Shown here piece after piece: positions 43,872 to 54,611 of a DNA stretch of 63,179 nt. The stretch comes from DATFXM01 sp035315885 (GTDB taxonomy: Bacteria > Acidobacteriota > Blastocatellia > UBA7656). The stretch is from NCBI GenBank assembly GCA_035315885.1, contig DATFXM010000142.1, positions 1 to 63,179 of the forward strand, in the 5' to 3' direction. Each line of letters opens with the position of its first letter. The first letter of the stretch is position 1. Under the pieces are notes generated by a model. That model saw nothing but the letters and a program-made list of their open reading frames with translations, did not search any database and had not been told where the DNA came from. The translations under genes were made by a program, and so were the position numbers.

Positions 43872-45062
43872 CTAATGTGTGCAAGTCGCGGATGCTGAAT
43901 CGAACTGCTTGAGGATTTTGTACAGGGTGTTTCGCTCCGCCGGTATTCGCCCCAACTCTCTGATCCTTGCCTGAAGCTCCTCGGGACCGAGATACTGTCC
44001 CGATTTTGCGCCGGCAAGTCTGGAGATGTTCTCTTCCATCAGAGTCCCGCCGTAGTCGTTTGCACCGGCACGCAAGCATGCCTGGGTGATGGCACGCGGC
44101 ATCTTCACCCAGGAGACCTGTATGTTGTCCACCAGTCCCTGGAGCATGAGACGGGAAAGTGCGTGAACCTTCAAATGCTCTTCAGGCGTCGGTCCTGGGC
44201 GCGCATCGCCCGAACGATAGAGTTGGGTGAACTCGTGCACAAAGCCGAGGGGAACAAATTCAGTGAAGCCTCCGGTCTCCTTCTGAATATCTCGAATCAA
44301 CAACAGATGGCGCACCCAATGCTCTTCGGTCTCTGCATGTCCGTACATCATCGTCGAAGTAGTTCGAATTCCGAGTTTGTGTGCGGTCCGAATTACTTCA
44401 ACCCACTGGCTGACGGTGAGCTTCGCCCTTTCGATTTTCTGACGTACGTGGTCGTCGAGTATCTCGGCCGCAGTTCCGGGCAGCGTCCCAAGCCCGGCAT
44501 CCTTGAGCATCGTGAGGTACGATGCGAGCGGCATCCCCGTCAGCTCCACTCCGTAGACCACCTCCATCGGCGAGTACGCGTGAATGTGCATTTCGGGAGT
44601 CGCTTGTTTGATGGCTCGCAGAAGGTTTCGATAGTAGTAAGGTTCAAGACCGCGAGGCAGGCCTCCCTGAACACAGACTTCGCGCGCGCCCAGATCCCAC
44701 GCTTCAAGCGCGCGCCGCTGAATCTCCTCGAACGAGTGAAAATAGGCGTCCGGTTCGCGGGGCGCTCGACTGAATGCGCAGAAGCGGCAACCGACAAAGC
44801 AGACGTTTGTAAAATTTATGTTGCGATTTACAACATAAGTCACCACGTCGCCGACGCGCTGGCTTCTAATCCTGTCGGCCGTGTGTACGAGCGCCTCAAG
44901 CTCTTCGCCCTTTACCAGCGCCAGTACTAAACCTTCTTCGACGTCCAGCTCTTGGCCGGCAAGAGCTCGCTCGAGGATTCGAGCCACCCTCGGTTTGACG
45001 ACCTGAAGCAGATTCTCGAGGCGCTGCGGGTCGTCCCAGTGGATCGCTTGCAGAATGTCCAT
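43872..45062 (-). CDS. cofH: CofH-like radical SAM enzyme (F420 deazaflavin synthase subunit 2)
   Basis: CofH joins 4-hydroxybenzyl or tyrosine-derived radical to 5-amino-6-ribitylaminouracil in making the FO chromophore of cofactor F420. The 396-residue protein shows INFTNVCFVGCRFCAFSR with the 4Fe-4S cysteines C88, C92 and C95, PGTAAEILDD, the FVPLGFVHEFT segment and GGTLMEENISRLAGA, all CofH-type. MqnE and MqnC (menaquinone) are related but fit less well. No CofG, CofC, CofD or CofE is in the window. It is divergent from the protease at 45230. Confidence 0.88.
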   Translation of the reverse strand: MDILQAIHWDDPQRLENLLQVVKPRVARILERALAGQELDVEEGLVLALVKGEELEALVHTADRIRSQRVGDVVTYVVNRNINFTNVCFVGCRFCAFSRAPREPDAYFHSFEEIQRRALEAWDLGAREVCVQGGLPRGLEPYYYRNLLRAIKQATPEMHIHAYSPMEVVYGVELTGMPLASYLTMLKDAGLGTLPGTAAEILDDHVRQKIERAKLTVSQWVEVIRTAHKLGIRTTSTMMYGHAETEEHWVRHLLLIRDIQKETGGFTEFVPLGFVHEFTQLYRSGDARPGPTPEEHLKVHALSRLMLQGLVDNIQVSWVKMPRAITQACLRAGANDYGGTLMEENISRLAGAKSGQYLGPEELQARIRELGRIPAERNTLYKILKQFDSASATCTH

Positions 45063-45120
45063 TGGCTGTAATCTTAGCGTTATCCCCCGTCAAGGTGAAG
45101 TCTGAGCGCACCAGCACCGT

Positions 45121-45145
45121 TTCCAGCGACTGGCCCACGCTGGAA
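45121..45145. promoter_or_regulatory. Perfect 8-bp dyad between divergent genes
   Basis: TTCCAGCG (45121-45128) and CGCTGGAA (45138-45145) are exact inverted repeats around a 9-bp spacer. The site is 59 bp upstream of cofH and 85 bp upstream of the protease start, where an operator could act on either gene. Confidence 0.5.
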
Positions 45146-45229
45146 GCTCGAATTCAAATGTTGACTGGCGGCGGTGCTGACAGTAACCTGATTGACGTCC
45201 TCCAACAAACAGTCACTCGCTGAAGAGCA

Positions 45230-47851
45230 ATGAAACATCTTCCTCTCGTCCTGGTTATCGTGGTCGTCTGTCTTGCGGCAGGCGCGGCTGCAAGCGTCAG
45301 CGGGTCTCAATTCTCGGACGATAGCCTGGTGGTCGGTGCAAGAGCGATCATCAGGGGTCAAGTAGAGGCGGTCACCAGCCAGACCGAAGCGAAGGACGAG
45401 AGTGTCTTCACATACTCGACGATTCGAGTGGACGAAGTGCTGAAGGGCGACATCTCTGCCGCGCGAATCGTCTTGAAGGAGGAAGGAGGGGACACTCCGA
45501 CAATAGGCTCGAGAGTGTACGGTACCCCGCGCTTCGATGTCGGAGAACGAGTAGTGGTGTTCCTCGATACGTGGCCGGATGGCAGCCTTCGGGTTTACCA
45601 GATGTTTTTGGGCAAGCTCAGCATCAATCGCGACGAAGCGTCGGGGAAAGACTTGATTCTGAGGGACCGTGCCGACGCCGAGAGCTCGATGCTGAACCCA
45701 GATGCACTCGCGAAATTCCAGAGCGCCGGCAGCATCGAAACCTCGACTTATTTGTCCAGACTGAAGCAGTCGGTGTCCATCAACGCCCCGCGAAGTCGTG
45801 AATTCCGGCGACGCTACTATGGGTCGACACCAATGCTCGCGTCTCCGTCGGAGTATAAAGGCGCGGGTGATTCAGCGTTTGCTCCAAGAGGTTCGCTGCT
45901 TCCAATTCCTGCCAGATGGTTTGAACCAGACGACGGTCGTCCGATCACTTTCTACATCAATCCGGACGGTGCGCCCAACCAGCAGGTGGTGGACGACGTC
46001 ACCGCAGCTATCAACACATGGTCAGCCGTACCCGCTACGTCGATGTTAATCGTGAATGCGGGAGGACAGGTGGTGTGTGGCGGTATCAATGGCGCCGCTT
46101 CGGTTGTGTTCAATAACTGCGACGGCAGATTTCAAGCGGAGCCCGATTGTGCACGCATAATCGCGCGAGGGGGAATGGTCTGGGACAACCGGGTCACGAG
46201 GGAGATAAACGGGCAGACATTCAGGAAGGCTCTACGAGGCTTTGTATCACTGAATCCCTATTCGTCGTGCAGCTACGGTAACCATTGCGATCTGCGTGAA
46301 GTAGTCACGCACGAGTTGGGTCACTCATTGGGACTGGGACACTCGATCTACCCTGAGGCGACGATGTACGGCTCGATTCATTTCGATGGTCGTTGCGCAT
46401 CGCTGCGAACTGATGATGTGCGAACTCTGGAGTTCATTTACCCGCTTCAAGACCCGGGTCCAAAGCCACTGGCGATCACTACCAGCATTGTGTCCGACGC
46501 AATTGTCGGAACTCACTTTGTTCAAGTTCTGGAGGCTGAAGGCGGCGTGATGCCGTACGAGTGGCTTCACTCAGACGAAACTCGACCCCCTGATGGACTG
46601 ATCATAGATCCGAGCGGTGCATTGATCGGCATTCCGATCGACGCCGGAACTTTCAACTTCAGGATGGTGGTAAGCGACGCGTTGGGTAACACGGCGGTCA
46701 AAGATGTCCAGATGCGCATAGCCGCCTCGTCTATCGAGCTTGGCTCAAATTTCTTGAGTCAGTCGGTTCCCACCTCGGTTCAGGCGGGACAGAGTTTCAC
46801 CGCAGTGCTTCGGTGGGTCAATACCGGAACTCAGGCGTGGGATGGTCATGCCGGATTGCGCGTTACGTCGCAGTATCCTTCCAACAACACCATCTGGGGC
46901 ATAGACCAGTTAACTCCCACCGGATCTGTTGTGCAGCCCGGACAGGAGCTGGATGTGCAGTTCACCGCACAGGTACCGCCGCAGCCCGGCGCTTACGATT
47001 TTCAATGGCAGCTCTATCAGGATGGCGTCGGGATTTTTGGTCAGCCTTCAACGAGCCTGACCGTGTTGGTCTATCCTTCGCCGCCGCTGTCGATCGATGG
47101 TCCCGACACTTTGCAGGCCCGAGTCAACTCACCAGTCAACTACCAGTTCACCGTGAGCGGAGGAATCCCGCCAGTCTCCTGGTCGATTCAAAGTGGGAAT
47201 CTTGCGACAGGGGTGACGCTTAGTTCGAGCGGCTTGCTATCAGGGACGCCCACTCTCGCAGGCAACTACACCGCGAGCATTCGTGCGACCGATGTGCAAT
47301 CGCGGACGACAACCAGGACTTTCACAGTCACGGTATCGGATTCGCAGCTCGACATCACCAGCGGGTCATTGCCCGATGCGGCGGTGGGTTCAGCTTACAC
47401 CGCTCAATTGACTGCGGCGGGCGGCAGAGGGCCGTATACATGGGATGTCACGAGCGGGAGCTTGCCGGCAGGGCTGAACCTGAGTTCCTCGAGCGGAATG
47501 ATATCCGGTACTCCACAAACGCCTGGGGTTTTCGGCTTCACTGCAAGGGCCACCGACGCGGATTCGCGCTCGGCCAGCAAATCTTTTTCGATCAATATCA
47601 CAGGGGCTGCCCCGGACCTCCCACAGATCACCTCATTGAAGTACAAATCGGGAAAGCGAAAGCTGATTGTTTCCGGTTCTCGATTTGACCCTCAAGCGCA
47701 GTTGCTGGTGGACGGTGTGACGATACCAGCGACGTTCGCCTCAGATACGCTGACTGCAAAGAAGCTGTCGCTCTCGTCGGGGCAACATCAGGCTGTGGTG
47801 ATGAACCCGGGAGGCGGCTCGTCATCGCCGCGACCCTTCACAGTTCCGTGA
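45230..47851 (+). CDS. Secreted matrixin-like metalloprotease with Ig-type repeats
   Basis: The 873-residue precursor has a signal peptide (HLPLVLVIVVVCLAAGAAA). After an N-terminal beta domain, the metzincin zinc site HELGHSLGLGH lies near residues 360-370 with a Met-turn in EATMYGS. Downstream are an NBR1/Ig-like domain (about 500-620, with FTAVLRWVNTGTQAWDG), two putative-Ig (He_PIG) repeats each containing a P(V/Y)xW...SGxLxGTP pattern (about 620-790), and a C-terminal IPT/TIG-like strand set. It is exported and may degrade external protein. The following gap carries heptamer repeats. Confidence 0.9.
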   Translation: MKHLPLVLVIVVVCLAAGAAASVSGSQFSDDSLVVGARAIIRGQVEAVTSQTEAKDESVFTYSTIRVDEVLKGDISAARIVLKEEGGDTPTIGSRVYGTPRFDVGERVVVFLDTWPDGSLRVYQMFLGKLSINRDEASGKDLILRDRADAESSMLNPDALAKFQSAGSIETSTYLSRLKQSVSINAPRSREFRRRYYGSTPMLASPSEYKGAGDSAFAPRGSLLPIPARWFEPDDGRPITFYINPDGAPNQQVVDDVTAAINTWSAVPATSMLIVNAGGQVVCGGINGAASVVFNNCDGRFQAEPDCARIIARGGMVWDNRVTREINGQTFRKALRGFVSLNPYSSCSYGNHCDLREVVTHELGHSLGLGHSIYPEATMYGSIHFDGRCASLRTDDVRTLEFIYPLQDPGPKPLAITTSIVSDAIVGTHFVQVLEAEGGVMPYEWLHSDETRPPDGLIIDPSGALIGIPIDAGTFNFRMVVSDALGNTAVKDVQMRIAASSIELGSNFLSQSVPTSVQAGQSFTAVLRWVNTGTQAWDGHAGLRVTSQYPSNNTIWGIDQLTPTGSVVQPGQELDVQFTAQVPPQPGAYDFQWQLYQDGVGIFGQPSTSLTVLVYPSPPLSIDGPDTLQARVNSPVNYQFTVSGGIPPVSWSIQSGNLATGVTLSSSGLLSGTPTLAGNYTASIRATDVQSRTTTRTFTVTVSDSQLDITSGSLPDAAVGSAYTAQLTAAGGRGPYTWDVTSGSLPAGLNLSSSSGMISGTPQTPGVFGFTARATDADSRSASKSFSINITGAAPDLPQITSLKYKSGKRKLIVSGSRFDPQAQLLVDGVTIPATFASDTLTAKKLSLSSGQHQAVVMNPGGGSSSPRPFTVP

Positions 47852-47853
47852 GC

Positions 47854-47911
47854 TCAGAACTCAGAGCTTCATCTTAGACAACTGCCTACTGCCTACTGCA
47901 TACTGCCTACT
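47854..47911. repeat. ACTCAGA and CTGCCTA heptamers before yajQ
   Basis: CTCAGAACTCAGAG at 47851-47864 and about four CTGCCTA/CTGCATA heptamers at 47881-47911 fill the 63-bp gap; the second array ends 3 bp before the yajQ ATG, so no Shine-Dalgarno sequence is present. Confidence 0.85.
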
Positions 47912-47914
47912 GAC

Positions 47915-48415
47915 ATGGCACAGAATACCTTCGACATCGTATCGCGAGTCGACATGGCCGAAGTGAAGAACGCGGTCAATCAGGCCACGAAAGAAATAAA
48001 TCAGCGTTATGACTTCAAGGGAACCAACTCTACGATAGACCTCGACGAGAAGCAGCACTCGCTTCTGCTCGCCACCGCGAGCGAGTTCACCTTGCGTTCG
48101 CTGACTGACGTACTTCAGCAGAAGCTGGTGCGTCGTGGCGTTTCATTGAAGGCGCTGTCCTACGGCAAGATCGAGCCCGCGGCAAAGGACACCGTTCGAC
48201 AGACGGTCGCACTTCAACAGGGCATCCCGATAGAGAAAGCTCGTGAAATAGTAAAGTTCATCAAAGACTCGAAGCTGAGGGTGCAGGCTTCGATCAACGG
48301 CGATTTTGTCAGAGTCAGCGGCAAGGACCGCGATACGCTTCAGGAGCTGATTGCAAGACTCAAAGACAAAGACTTCGGTATTGACATGCAGTACACAAAC
48401 TATCGTTCACAGTGA
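47915..48415 (+). CDS. yajQ: YajQ family nucleotide-binding protein
   Basis: The 166-residue protein matches YajQ/XC_3703 along its full length: NTFDIVSRVDMAEVKNAVNQATKEINQRYDFKGTNSTI at the N-terminus, LVRRGVSLKALSYGKIEPA in the middle and the KLRVQASINGDFVRVSGKDRDTLQ closing strands. Relatives bind cyclic di-GMP or tRNA/nucleotides and act on virulence or biofilm regulation. It is followed within 7 bp by the PLP decarboxylase start. Confidence 0.95.
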   Translation: MAQNTFDIVSRVDMAEVKNAVNQATKEINQRYDFKGTNSTIDLDEKQHSLLLATASEFTLRSLTDVLQQKLVRRGVSLKALSYGKIEPAAKDTVRQTVALQQGIPIEKAREIVKFIKDSKLRVQASINGDFVRVSGKDRDTLQELIARLKDKDFGIDMQYTNYRSQ

Positions 48416-48422
48416 GTTGATT

Positions 48423-49960
<1,538 letters not shown>

Positions 49961-49965
<5 letters not shown>

Positions 49966-51463
49966 CGAACTCTCTTTCCTGTCGGCGAATCTCGCGGTAG
50001 CGAGCGAACGCGCGTTCTTCGTCCTCGAGCCCCAGGAACGTCTTGAGAGTGCTTCCGCGAAACGTGTGCGAGAACATCTTCGGCCCGTTCTTCAGAACAA
50101 ACAACGGACTGTGCAGGAACGCTGCCGGCATGTGACGCAGCTTCATCCACCGCTCCGCCTTCCAGCGCATATACTCGGCCTCTTCAGCCGAAACATGCTC
50201 GGTACGAACCACCGCGGTAGTGCCATCGTAATCCTCGTACCGTTCGTTGATGATCAGCGATCTTTTGAGAAAGTCGGCGGTCATCGGAGTTCGCGGATAT
50301 GGCGTCGGGTGCTGGATGTACGGCCAGTCAACGTACTCGCGCGCGAAATCGAGATTCGCTTCAATTGATTCGCGAGTATCGTCCGGGTTGCCGACGATCA
50401 AACCACCGACCACGAACATCTTGTTCTTTCGAATGTAATCGATGGCTGTGAGCGTCGCATTGCCGGCACGCTTACCGTTTTCGCGTTTCAGGTTCTTCGA
50501 ACTTGCGCGCAGGAATTGCAGATCGTCTTCCAGTATGTTTTCGATGCCGAGGAAGACGTAGCGAAATCCCGCCTTTCGCATGAGCGGCGCAAGCGTTTCT
50601 CCGTGGTCGGCGATAGCCGAAGTCATCGCCTGCACGGTGTAGTCAATCTTGTTGAGGCCGGCGTCGATGATCGCCTGGCACAGGGCTTCGAACCGCTTCA
50701 CGTTCAGGGTTATGTTGTCGTCTACGATGAAGATGGTTCGTGCGCCGTGCTCATAGGCGTCGCGGATATCTGCTATCACGCGATCGAAGGAGTAAGTGAA
50801 AAAGTTTCTGCCGCGCATCTCGATGATCGAGCAGAAACTGCAATCAAAGGTGCAGCCGCGCGAAGTCTCTACTACGTCTGCTTGGCGGCCCAGAACAGTA
50901 TAGCCCTTCAGGACCCGAGTACTTCGGTTCGGGAGTTTTATCTCGCCGCTTTCAAGGCCCGCCACTCCGCGATCGGGATTGACGTAAAAGCGATCCCCGC
51001 TGCGATAAGAGAGACCAGCTATATGGTCAAAGCCGCGCTCGTCTTCGATGGCGCGGAGAAGGTCGCGAAAGGTTATTTCGCCTTCGCCGCGGATGATGAA
51101 ATCGACAACGCCGTGGGAGTTGTCGGTGTAGGCTTCGGAGTCGAGACTAGGGTCGTAGCCGCCCACTGCGATGCGGACCCCTGGCTTCAAGCTGCGGATG
51201 AGATCAATGATTTTCTTTGCAGTGCGACGTTGAAAAGTCATCACTGACAGGCCGACCAGATCGGGCTGAAGCTCCTGGACCAGCCGTTCCACGGTTCCTT
51301 TAACCGACGACTGCGCCAGAATCAAATCGGCGACCGCCACCCGGTGGTGCGGGTCTACGTTGCCCGCGAGAGACGCGAGTGCACCATTGGGCATACGAAT
51401 CACTACCGAAGGCATATGCTCGAACGAGTCGGGCATTGAGAGCAAAAGAATATTCATCGGCAC
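49961..51463 (-). CDS. B12-binding-domain radical SAM protein
   Basis: The 500-residue protein has an N-terminal cobalamin-binding-like Rossmann domain (VGLSVMTFQRRTAKKIIDLIR, IAVGGYDPSL, DFIIRGEGEITF; no DxHxxG motif is evident) followed by a radical SAM core with RGCTFDCSFCSI, the C-x3-C-x2-C cluster near residues 205-215. GIENILEDDL and HPTPYPRTPMTADF follow. This is the BchE/HpnJ-type class B methyltransferase or cyclase layout. The substrate is unknown. It is divergent from the selenoprotein candidate. Confidence 0.9.
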
Positions 51464-51798
51464 TCTCCTCTGAGTTCCGAGACCTCCTCAACGAGCAGTG
51501 ATCTTAGCGTGACTTGACGGGAAACGTAAGGGCGAATGAGCGAACGGAGACGCAGAGACGTGGGGAGACGAATGGGCGAATGGGCGAATGGGCGAATGGG
51601 CGACGCGGAGATGCGGTGAGAGGTCATAAAATTCATGATTCCCCGCCACTCCGTCCCGTCTCCCCGCGTCTCCGTGTCGGCCCTTCGCCCATTCGTCCCG
51701 AGTCCCCGAGTCCCCGCGTCCGGTTCTTAGACAATTCACTCCTTCCTGCTGCATACTCCTACACCGCAGTAGTGAGACTTTCCGTAGGGAGAAGACGC
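51464..51798. other. 335-bp divergent gap filled by inverted minisatellites
   Basis: 51536-51618 is purine-rich with four exact GGGCGAAT units near 51571-51601, and 51645-51722 is the complementary pyrimidine arm (GTCTCCCCGCGTCTCC type) with a spacer of about 26 bp. 51727-51770 is unassigned. GGGAG at 51787-51791 is the ribosome binding site for TTG 51799. No other gene is seen. Confidence 0.8.
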
Positions 51799-52800
51799 TT
51801 GAGAAGGTTGGGTTTTCTATCGATTCTTGTTGTGCTCTTTGCGTGTGCGGTCTTCGCGCAGGTTCCGTCGGCACAGAACAAATCGGAGGCCGAAGATTTT
51901 GATGCTCGACTGGGAACCGACGACGGTGCGGCGGTGGCGTTGCTGATCGGCGGCAACCAGCGGGGCAATCTCGAACTCTGCGATTGAAATCATCCCCGCG
52001 GGGGACTGGCGCGGCGCGTCGGGTACACAGAAGGCTTCAAACGCAAATTCAAAGACATCTCCGTCCTCCAGGTAGATGGTGGCTTCCTGTTCTATCGCTC
52101 GGAGGGATTTCCACCGTATGCCGTCCTGCAGAACGAGCAGGTGGTAAAGGCGTATAGCCGATGGCCGCTCGACGTCGTCAACCTCGGCAGGTTCGATCTG
52201 AATTTTGCTCAGCGGTTGTTTGTACGCGAGGGTCTGTCGGAACGAAAGACCGAATGGCCCGTCCTCCGAAATATGATCGCGGCTAACGGCGTGTTCGAGT
52301 CCGGTGTCGAGCCGCCACCGCCATTCATCGTCAAGGAGGTGACAGGGCGGCGAATCACCACAAATGGGGGAAAACTAAGGATCGCCTTTATCGGACTCGC
52401 CGCACCGATTCGAGTGGCCGAAGGAATAGACGGAGCTGTGACTGATGTTTTTGCCGCGGCTCGAAAAGTTGTGCCTCAGGCCAGGAAGCAAGCCGATTTG
52501 GTGGTGATAGTGGCACACTGCGAATGGGCGGCCGCAAACCGGCTGGCGCAGGAGAACCCCGAGGCGGACATCGTGATGTCAGGCAATGCCGAAGGCTTTT
52601 TCGACCCCGCCAAGGTGGGCAACGCGTTAGTAGTGCCCGTTGCTCCCGGCAATTTACGAATGGGTGAGCTGCGCATTTATCTTGATAAACAGGGAAAGGC
52701 GTCATTCAAGTTCCGCGCTACGGACCTGGATCAGGTGGTGCCTTCGGATCCCGCAGCGGTGGAATTCGTAGACTCAGCGAGGCGGGAAAGAGCGAGATGA
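51799..52800 (+). CDS. UshA-like secreted protein with in-frame TGA: candidate selenoprotein
   Basis: The frame starting at TTG 51799, 7 bp after GGGAG, encodes a signal peptide (RRLGFLSILVVLFACAVFA) and then GGNQRGNLELCD, a TGA at 51985-51987 (codon 63), and continues in the same frame as NHPRGGLARRVGY to 52800, 333 residues in all. Homologues of this 5'-nucleotidase/UshA-like family typically read RGxLEPCGC...GGLARR here, so the TGA stands exactly where the second Cys of C-x-C is expected. Later strands (VVNLGRFDLNF, IAFIGLAAP, DLVVIVAHCEWAAANRLA, DIVMSGNAEGFF) fit the phosphoesterase fold, although the usual metal residues are partly changed. A GC hairpin follows the TGA. The alternative is a single nonsense mutation in a pseudogene. 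Confidence 0.75.
51994..52023 (+). promoter_or_regulatory. Possible bacterial SECIS hairpin after the TGA
   Basis: Beginning 6 nt after the TGA, CCC-CGCG (51994-52000) can pair with CGCG-TC-GGG (52015-52023) leaving a 14-nt apical loop that starts GGGG; a smaller alternative pairs CCGCG (51996-52000) with CGCGG (52010-52014) around GGGGACTGG. Loop-proximal G and position roughly fit bacterial SECIS elements, though the distance to the loop (13 nt) is at the short end. Confidence 0.4.
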
Positions 52801-52905
52801 GGCGAAGGGGCGAATGGGCGAAGGGACGACGCGGGGACGCGGGGATACGGAGGTGGGGAGACGCCGATGCGGGGAGGCGGGAGACGGAGACGCGAAGACC
52901 GGCGA
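52796..52905. repeat. Purine-rich GGGGCGAATGGGCGA minisatellite
   Basis: The array begins at the TGA stop (52798-52800) of the upstream gene with GATGAGGCGAAGGGGCGAATGG and continues as GGGGACGCGGGGATACGGAGG-like units to about 52905. No complementary arm follows, unlike the other tracks of this kind. Confidence 0.75.
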
Positions 52906-52935
52906 TTCTGAGTCGGTGGGTCTAAATTTCAACAA

Positions 52936-52964
52936 TTGCGTCGTAGTAGGGCGTTCGCTATCAT
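52936..52964 (+). promoter_or_regulatory. Sigma-70-type promoter of pckA
   Basis: TTGCGT (52936-52941) and TATCAT (52959-52964) are separated by 17 bp. An imperfect dyad ATCATT...AATGAT (52960-52981) overlaps the -10 box and could be an operator. The leader to ATG 53046 would be about 75 nt. Confidence 0.5.
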
Positions 52965-53045
52965 TTGTTTTTTACAATGATAAGTATAGAGCGGGCTCGG
53001 CTGGCTGCGTCAGCCCTGACATCGATTTGATCTCCGGAGGATATG

Positions 53046-54611
53046 ATGAGCAAACCTTTTAGGGAACCCGAACTCCCGGTGGCCCCCAAGAGCGTCGAAT
53101 GGAATCCACCACCCGACAGACTGCGCCAGCTTACCGAACGAATGCCGAACACCCGGTTGACCTCTTATAACAATACCAATACTCAAACGCGCGTCGACTC
53201 CCGGTCAAAGCTGTCAACCTTTATAGTCTCCAACTACCCCGACCAATTTGATGGCGCGACGATAACCCGTGATGAGTACGAACGGATTTCTCGACTCCAG
53301 AATGAATACGTCAGAACAAAAGACATGCTGGTCGTTGAAGGCTTCATCGGGAACGATCCAGACTTTCGAGTGCCGGCCCGCCTGATCATCGAGAGCTCGA
53401 ATGCCAACATTGCAGCTAAGCAACAACACCTCTATTACCCAGTAGACCCTGAAGCCGCGCGCAGTTTCGCGCCGCGTCTAACTGTGATCTATACGCCCGG
53501 CCTTGAAGCAAAGGGCTATCCCTCGGATCGCTTGATAGCCGTAGACCTCGACAACGGAATCACTCGCGTTCTCAACAGCGATTATTTTGGAGAGTCGAAA
53601 AAGGGCGGTCTGCGAATGTGGAATCAGATCGTCTACGACCGGGGAGGACTCGCGCTACACGCCGGTTGCAAGGTGATACCGGTAGGGAATCGCAACCGAG
53701 TTGGGCTGATTATAGGGTTGTCAGGGACGGGGAAGACTACTACGACATTCACCAAGCAAAACAATTCGGCGCCGGTTCAGGATGACTTTATTGCTCTGAT
53801 GCCCGGCGGGAAAATCTACGCGACTGAAAACGGGTGCTTTGCGAAAACATTTGGTCTGAATGAGAGAGACGAGCCGACGATTTACGGTGCGGTGGCTAAC
53901 AAGCACGCCTATCTCGAGAACGTGTCTCAGAATAACGAAGGCAGAGTCGATTTTTATGACACGAGCTATACGCAAAACGGGCGTGCGGTGATTCGGATGG
54001 AGGATGTCGCGGGAATGATGGACGCGCGGCGAATAAGCAACGCGGACTTCCTGTTGATCCTGAACCGCAACGACAACATCATTCCGGGTCTTGCGAAGCT
54101 GAATCGGCTGCAGGCCGCCGCTTACTTCATGCTGGGAGAGACAAGGGGCACCTCGGCGGGCGGCGCGGCTGAGGCCGGCAAGTTCTTGAGGGTGCCGGGT
54201 ACGAATCCATTCTTTCCACTTCGACATGCGCTTCAGGGAAACAGATTCTGGGAGCTGCTGGAGTCGTCTCCGATAGAGGTTTACCTGATGAATACTGGCC
54301 GAGTCGGCGGTCGCGACGAAGACGAGCGCTCGAAGAAGGTCCGGATCCAGCACTCGTCGGCCATCGTCAAGGCGATCGCGGAAGGCAACATCGAATGGGA
54401 GGAAGATCCCGACTTCGGATATCTGGTTGCGACCAATGTTCCGGGTATTGATGGCGAGGACAATGAGATTCTCAGGCCGCGATCTTTGTATGAACGTCAA
54501 GGAAGAAGCGACGAGTACGCCCAGATGGTCGCTCGACTGAAGTCCGAGCGCCGCGAATACCTGAAGAAGTGGACCGGCCTTCACGAAGAAATCTCGGAAG
54601 CAGTCGGATAG
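53046..54611 (+). CDS. pckA: Phosphoenolpyruvate carboxykinase (ATP)
   Basis: The 521-residue enzyme makes PEP from oxaloacetate with ATP at the entry to gluconeogenesis. LIIGLSGTGKTTTTF near residues 220-233 is the kinase-1a P-loop, QDDFIALMPGGKIYATENGCFAKTF the kinase-2/metal region, and LRMWNQIVYDRGGLALHAG the oxaloacetate/metal site. ENVSQNNEGRVDFYDTSYTQNGRAV follows. Of two adjacent ATGs the second (53046) is 5 bp after GGAGG and is preferred. The length is near the family norm of about 530. It appears monocistronic. Confidence 0.95.
   Translation: MSKPFREPELPVAPKSVEWNPPPDRLRQLTERMPNTRLTSYNNTNTQTRVDSRSKLSTFIVSNYPDQFDGATITRDEYERISRLQNEYVRTKDMLVVEGFIGNDPDFRVPARLIIESSNANIAAKQQHLYYPVDPEAARSFAPRLTVIYTPGLEAKGYPSDRLIAVDLDNGITRVLNSDYFGESKKGGLRMWNQIVYDRGGLALHAGCKVIPVGNRNRVGLIIGLSGTGKTTTTFTKQNNSAPVQDDFIALMPGGKIYATENGCFAKTFGLNERDEPTIYGAVANKHAYLENVSQNNEGRVDFYDTSYTQNGRAVIRMEDVAGMMDARRISNADFLLILNRNDNIIPGLAKLNRLQAAAYFMLGETRGTSAGGAAEAGKFLRVPGTNPFFPLRHALQGNRFWELLESSPIEVYLMNTGRVGGRDEDERSKKVRIQHSSAIVKAIAEGNIEWEEDPDFGYLVATNVPGIDGEDNEILRPRSLYERQGRSDEYAQMVARLKSERREYLKKWTGLHEEISEAVG

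Noticed and set aside
50516..51247. Long plus-strand open frame (243 codons)
   Set aside because: It is antisense to the radical SAM gene, whose motifs are unmistakable; its own translation resembles nothing.
52141..52800. Independent gene starting at ATG 52141
   Set aside because: No ribosome binding site precedes it, and the same frame continues upstream with family-matching sequence to the TGA and beyond.
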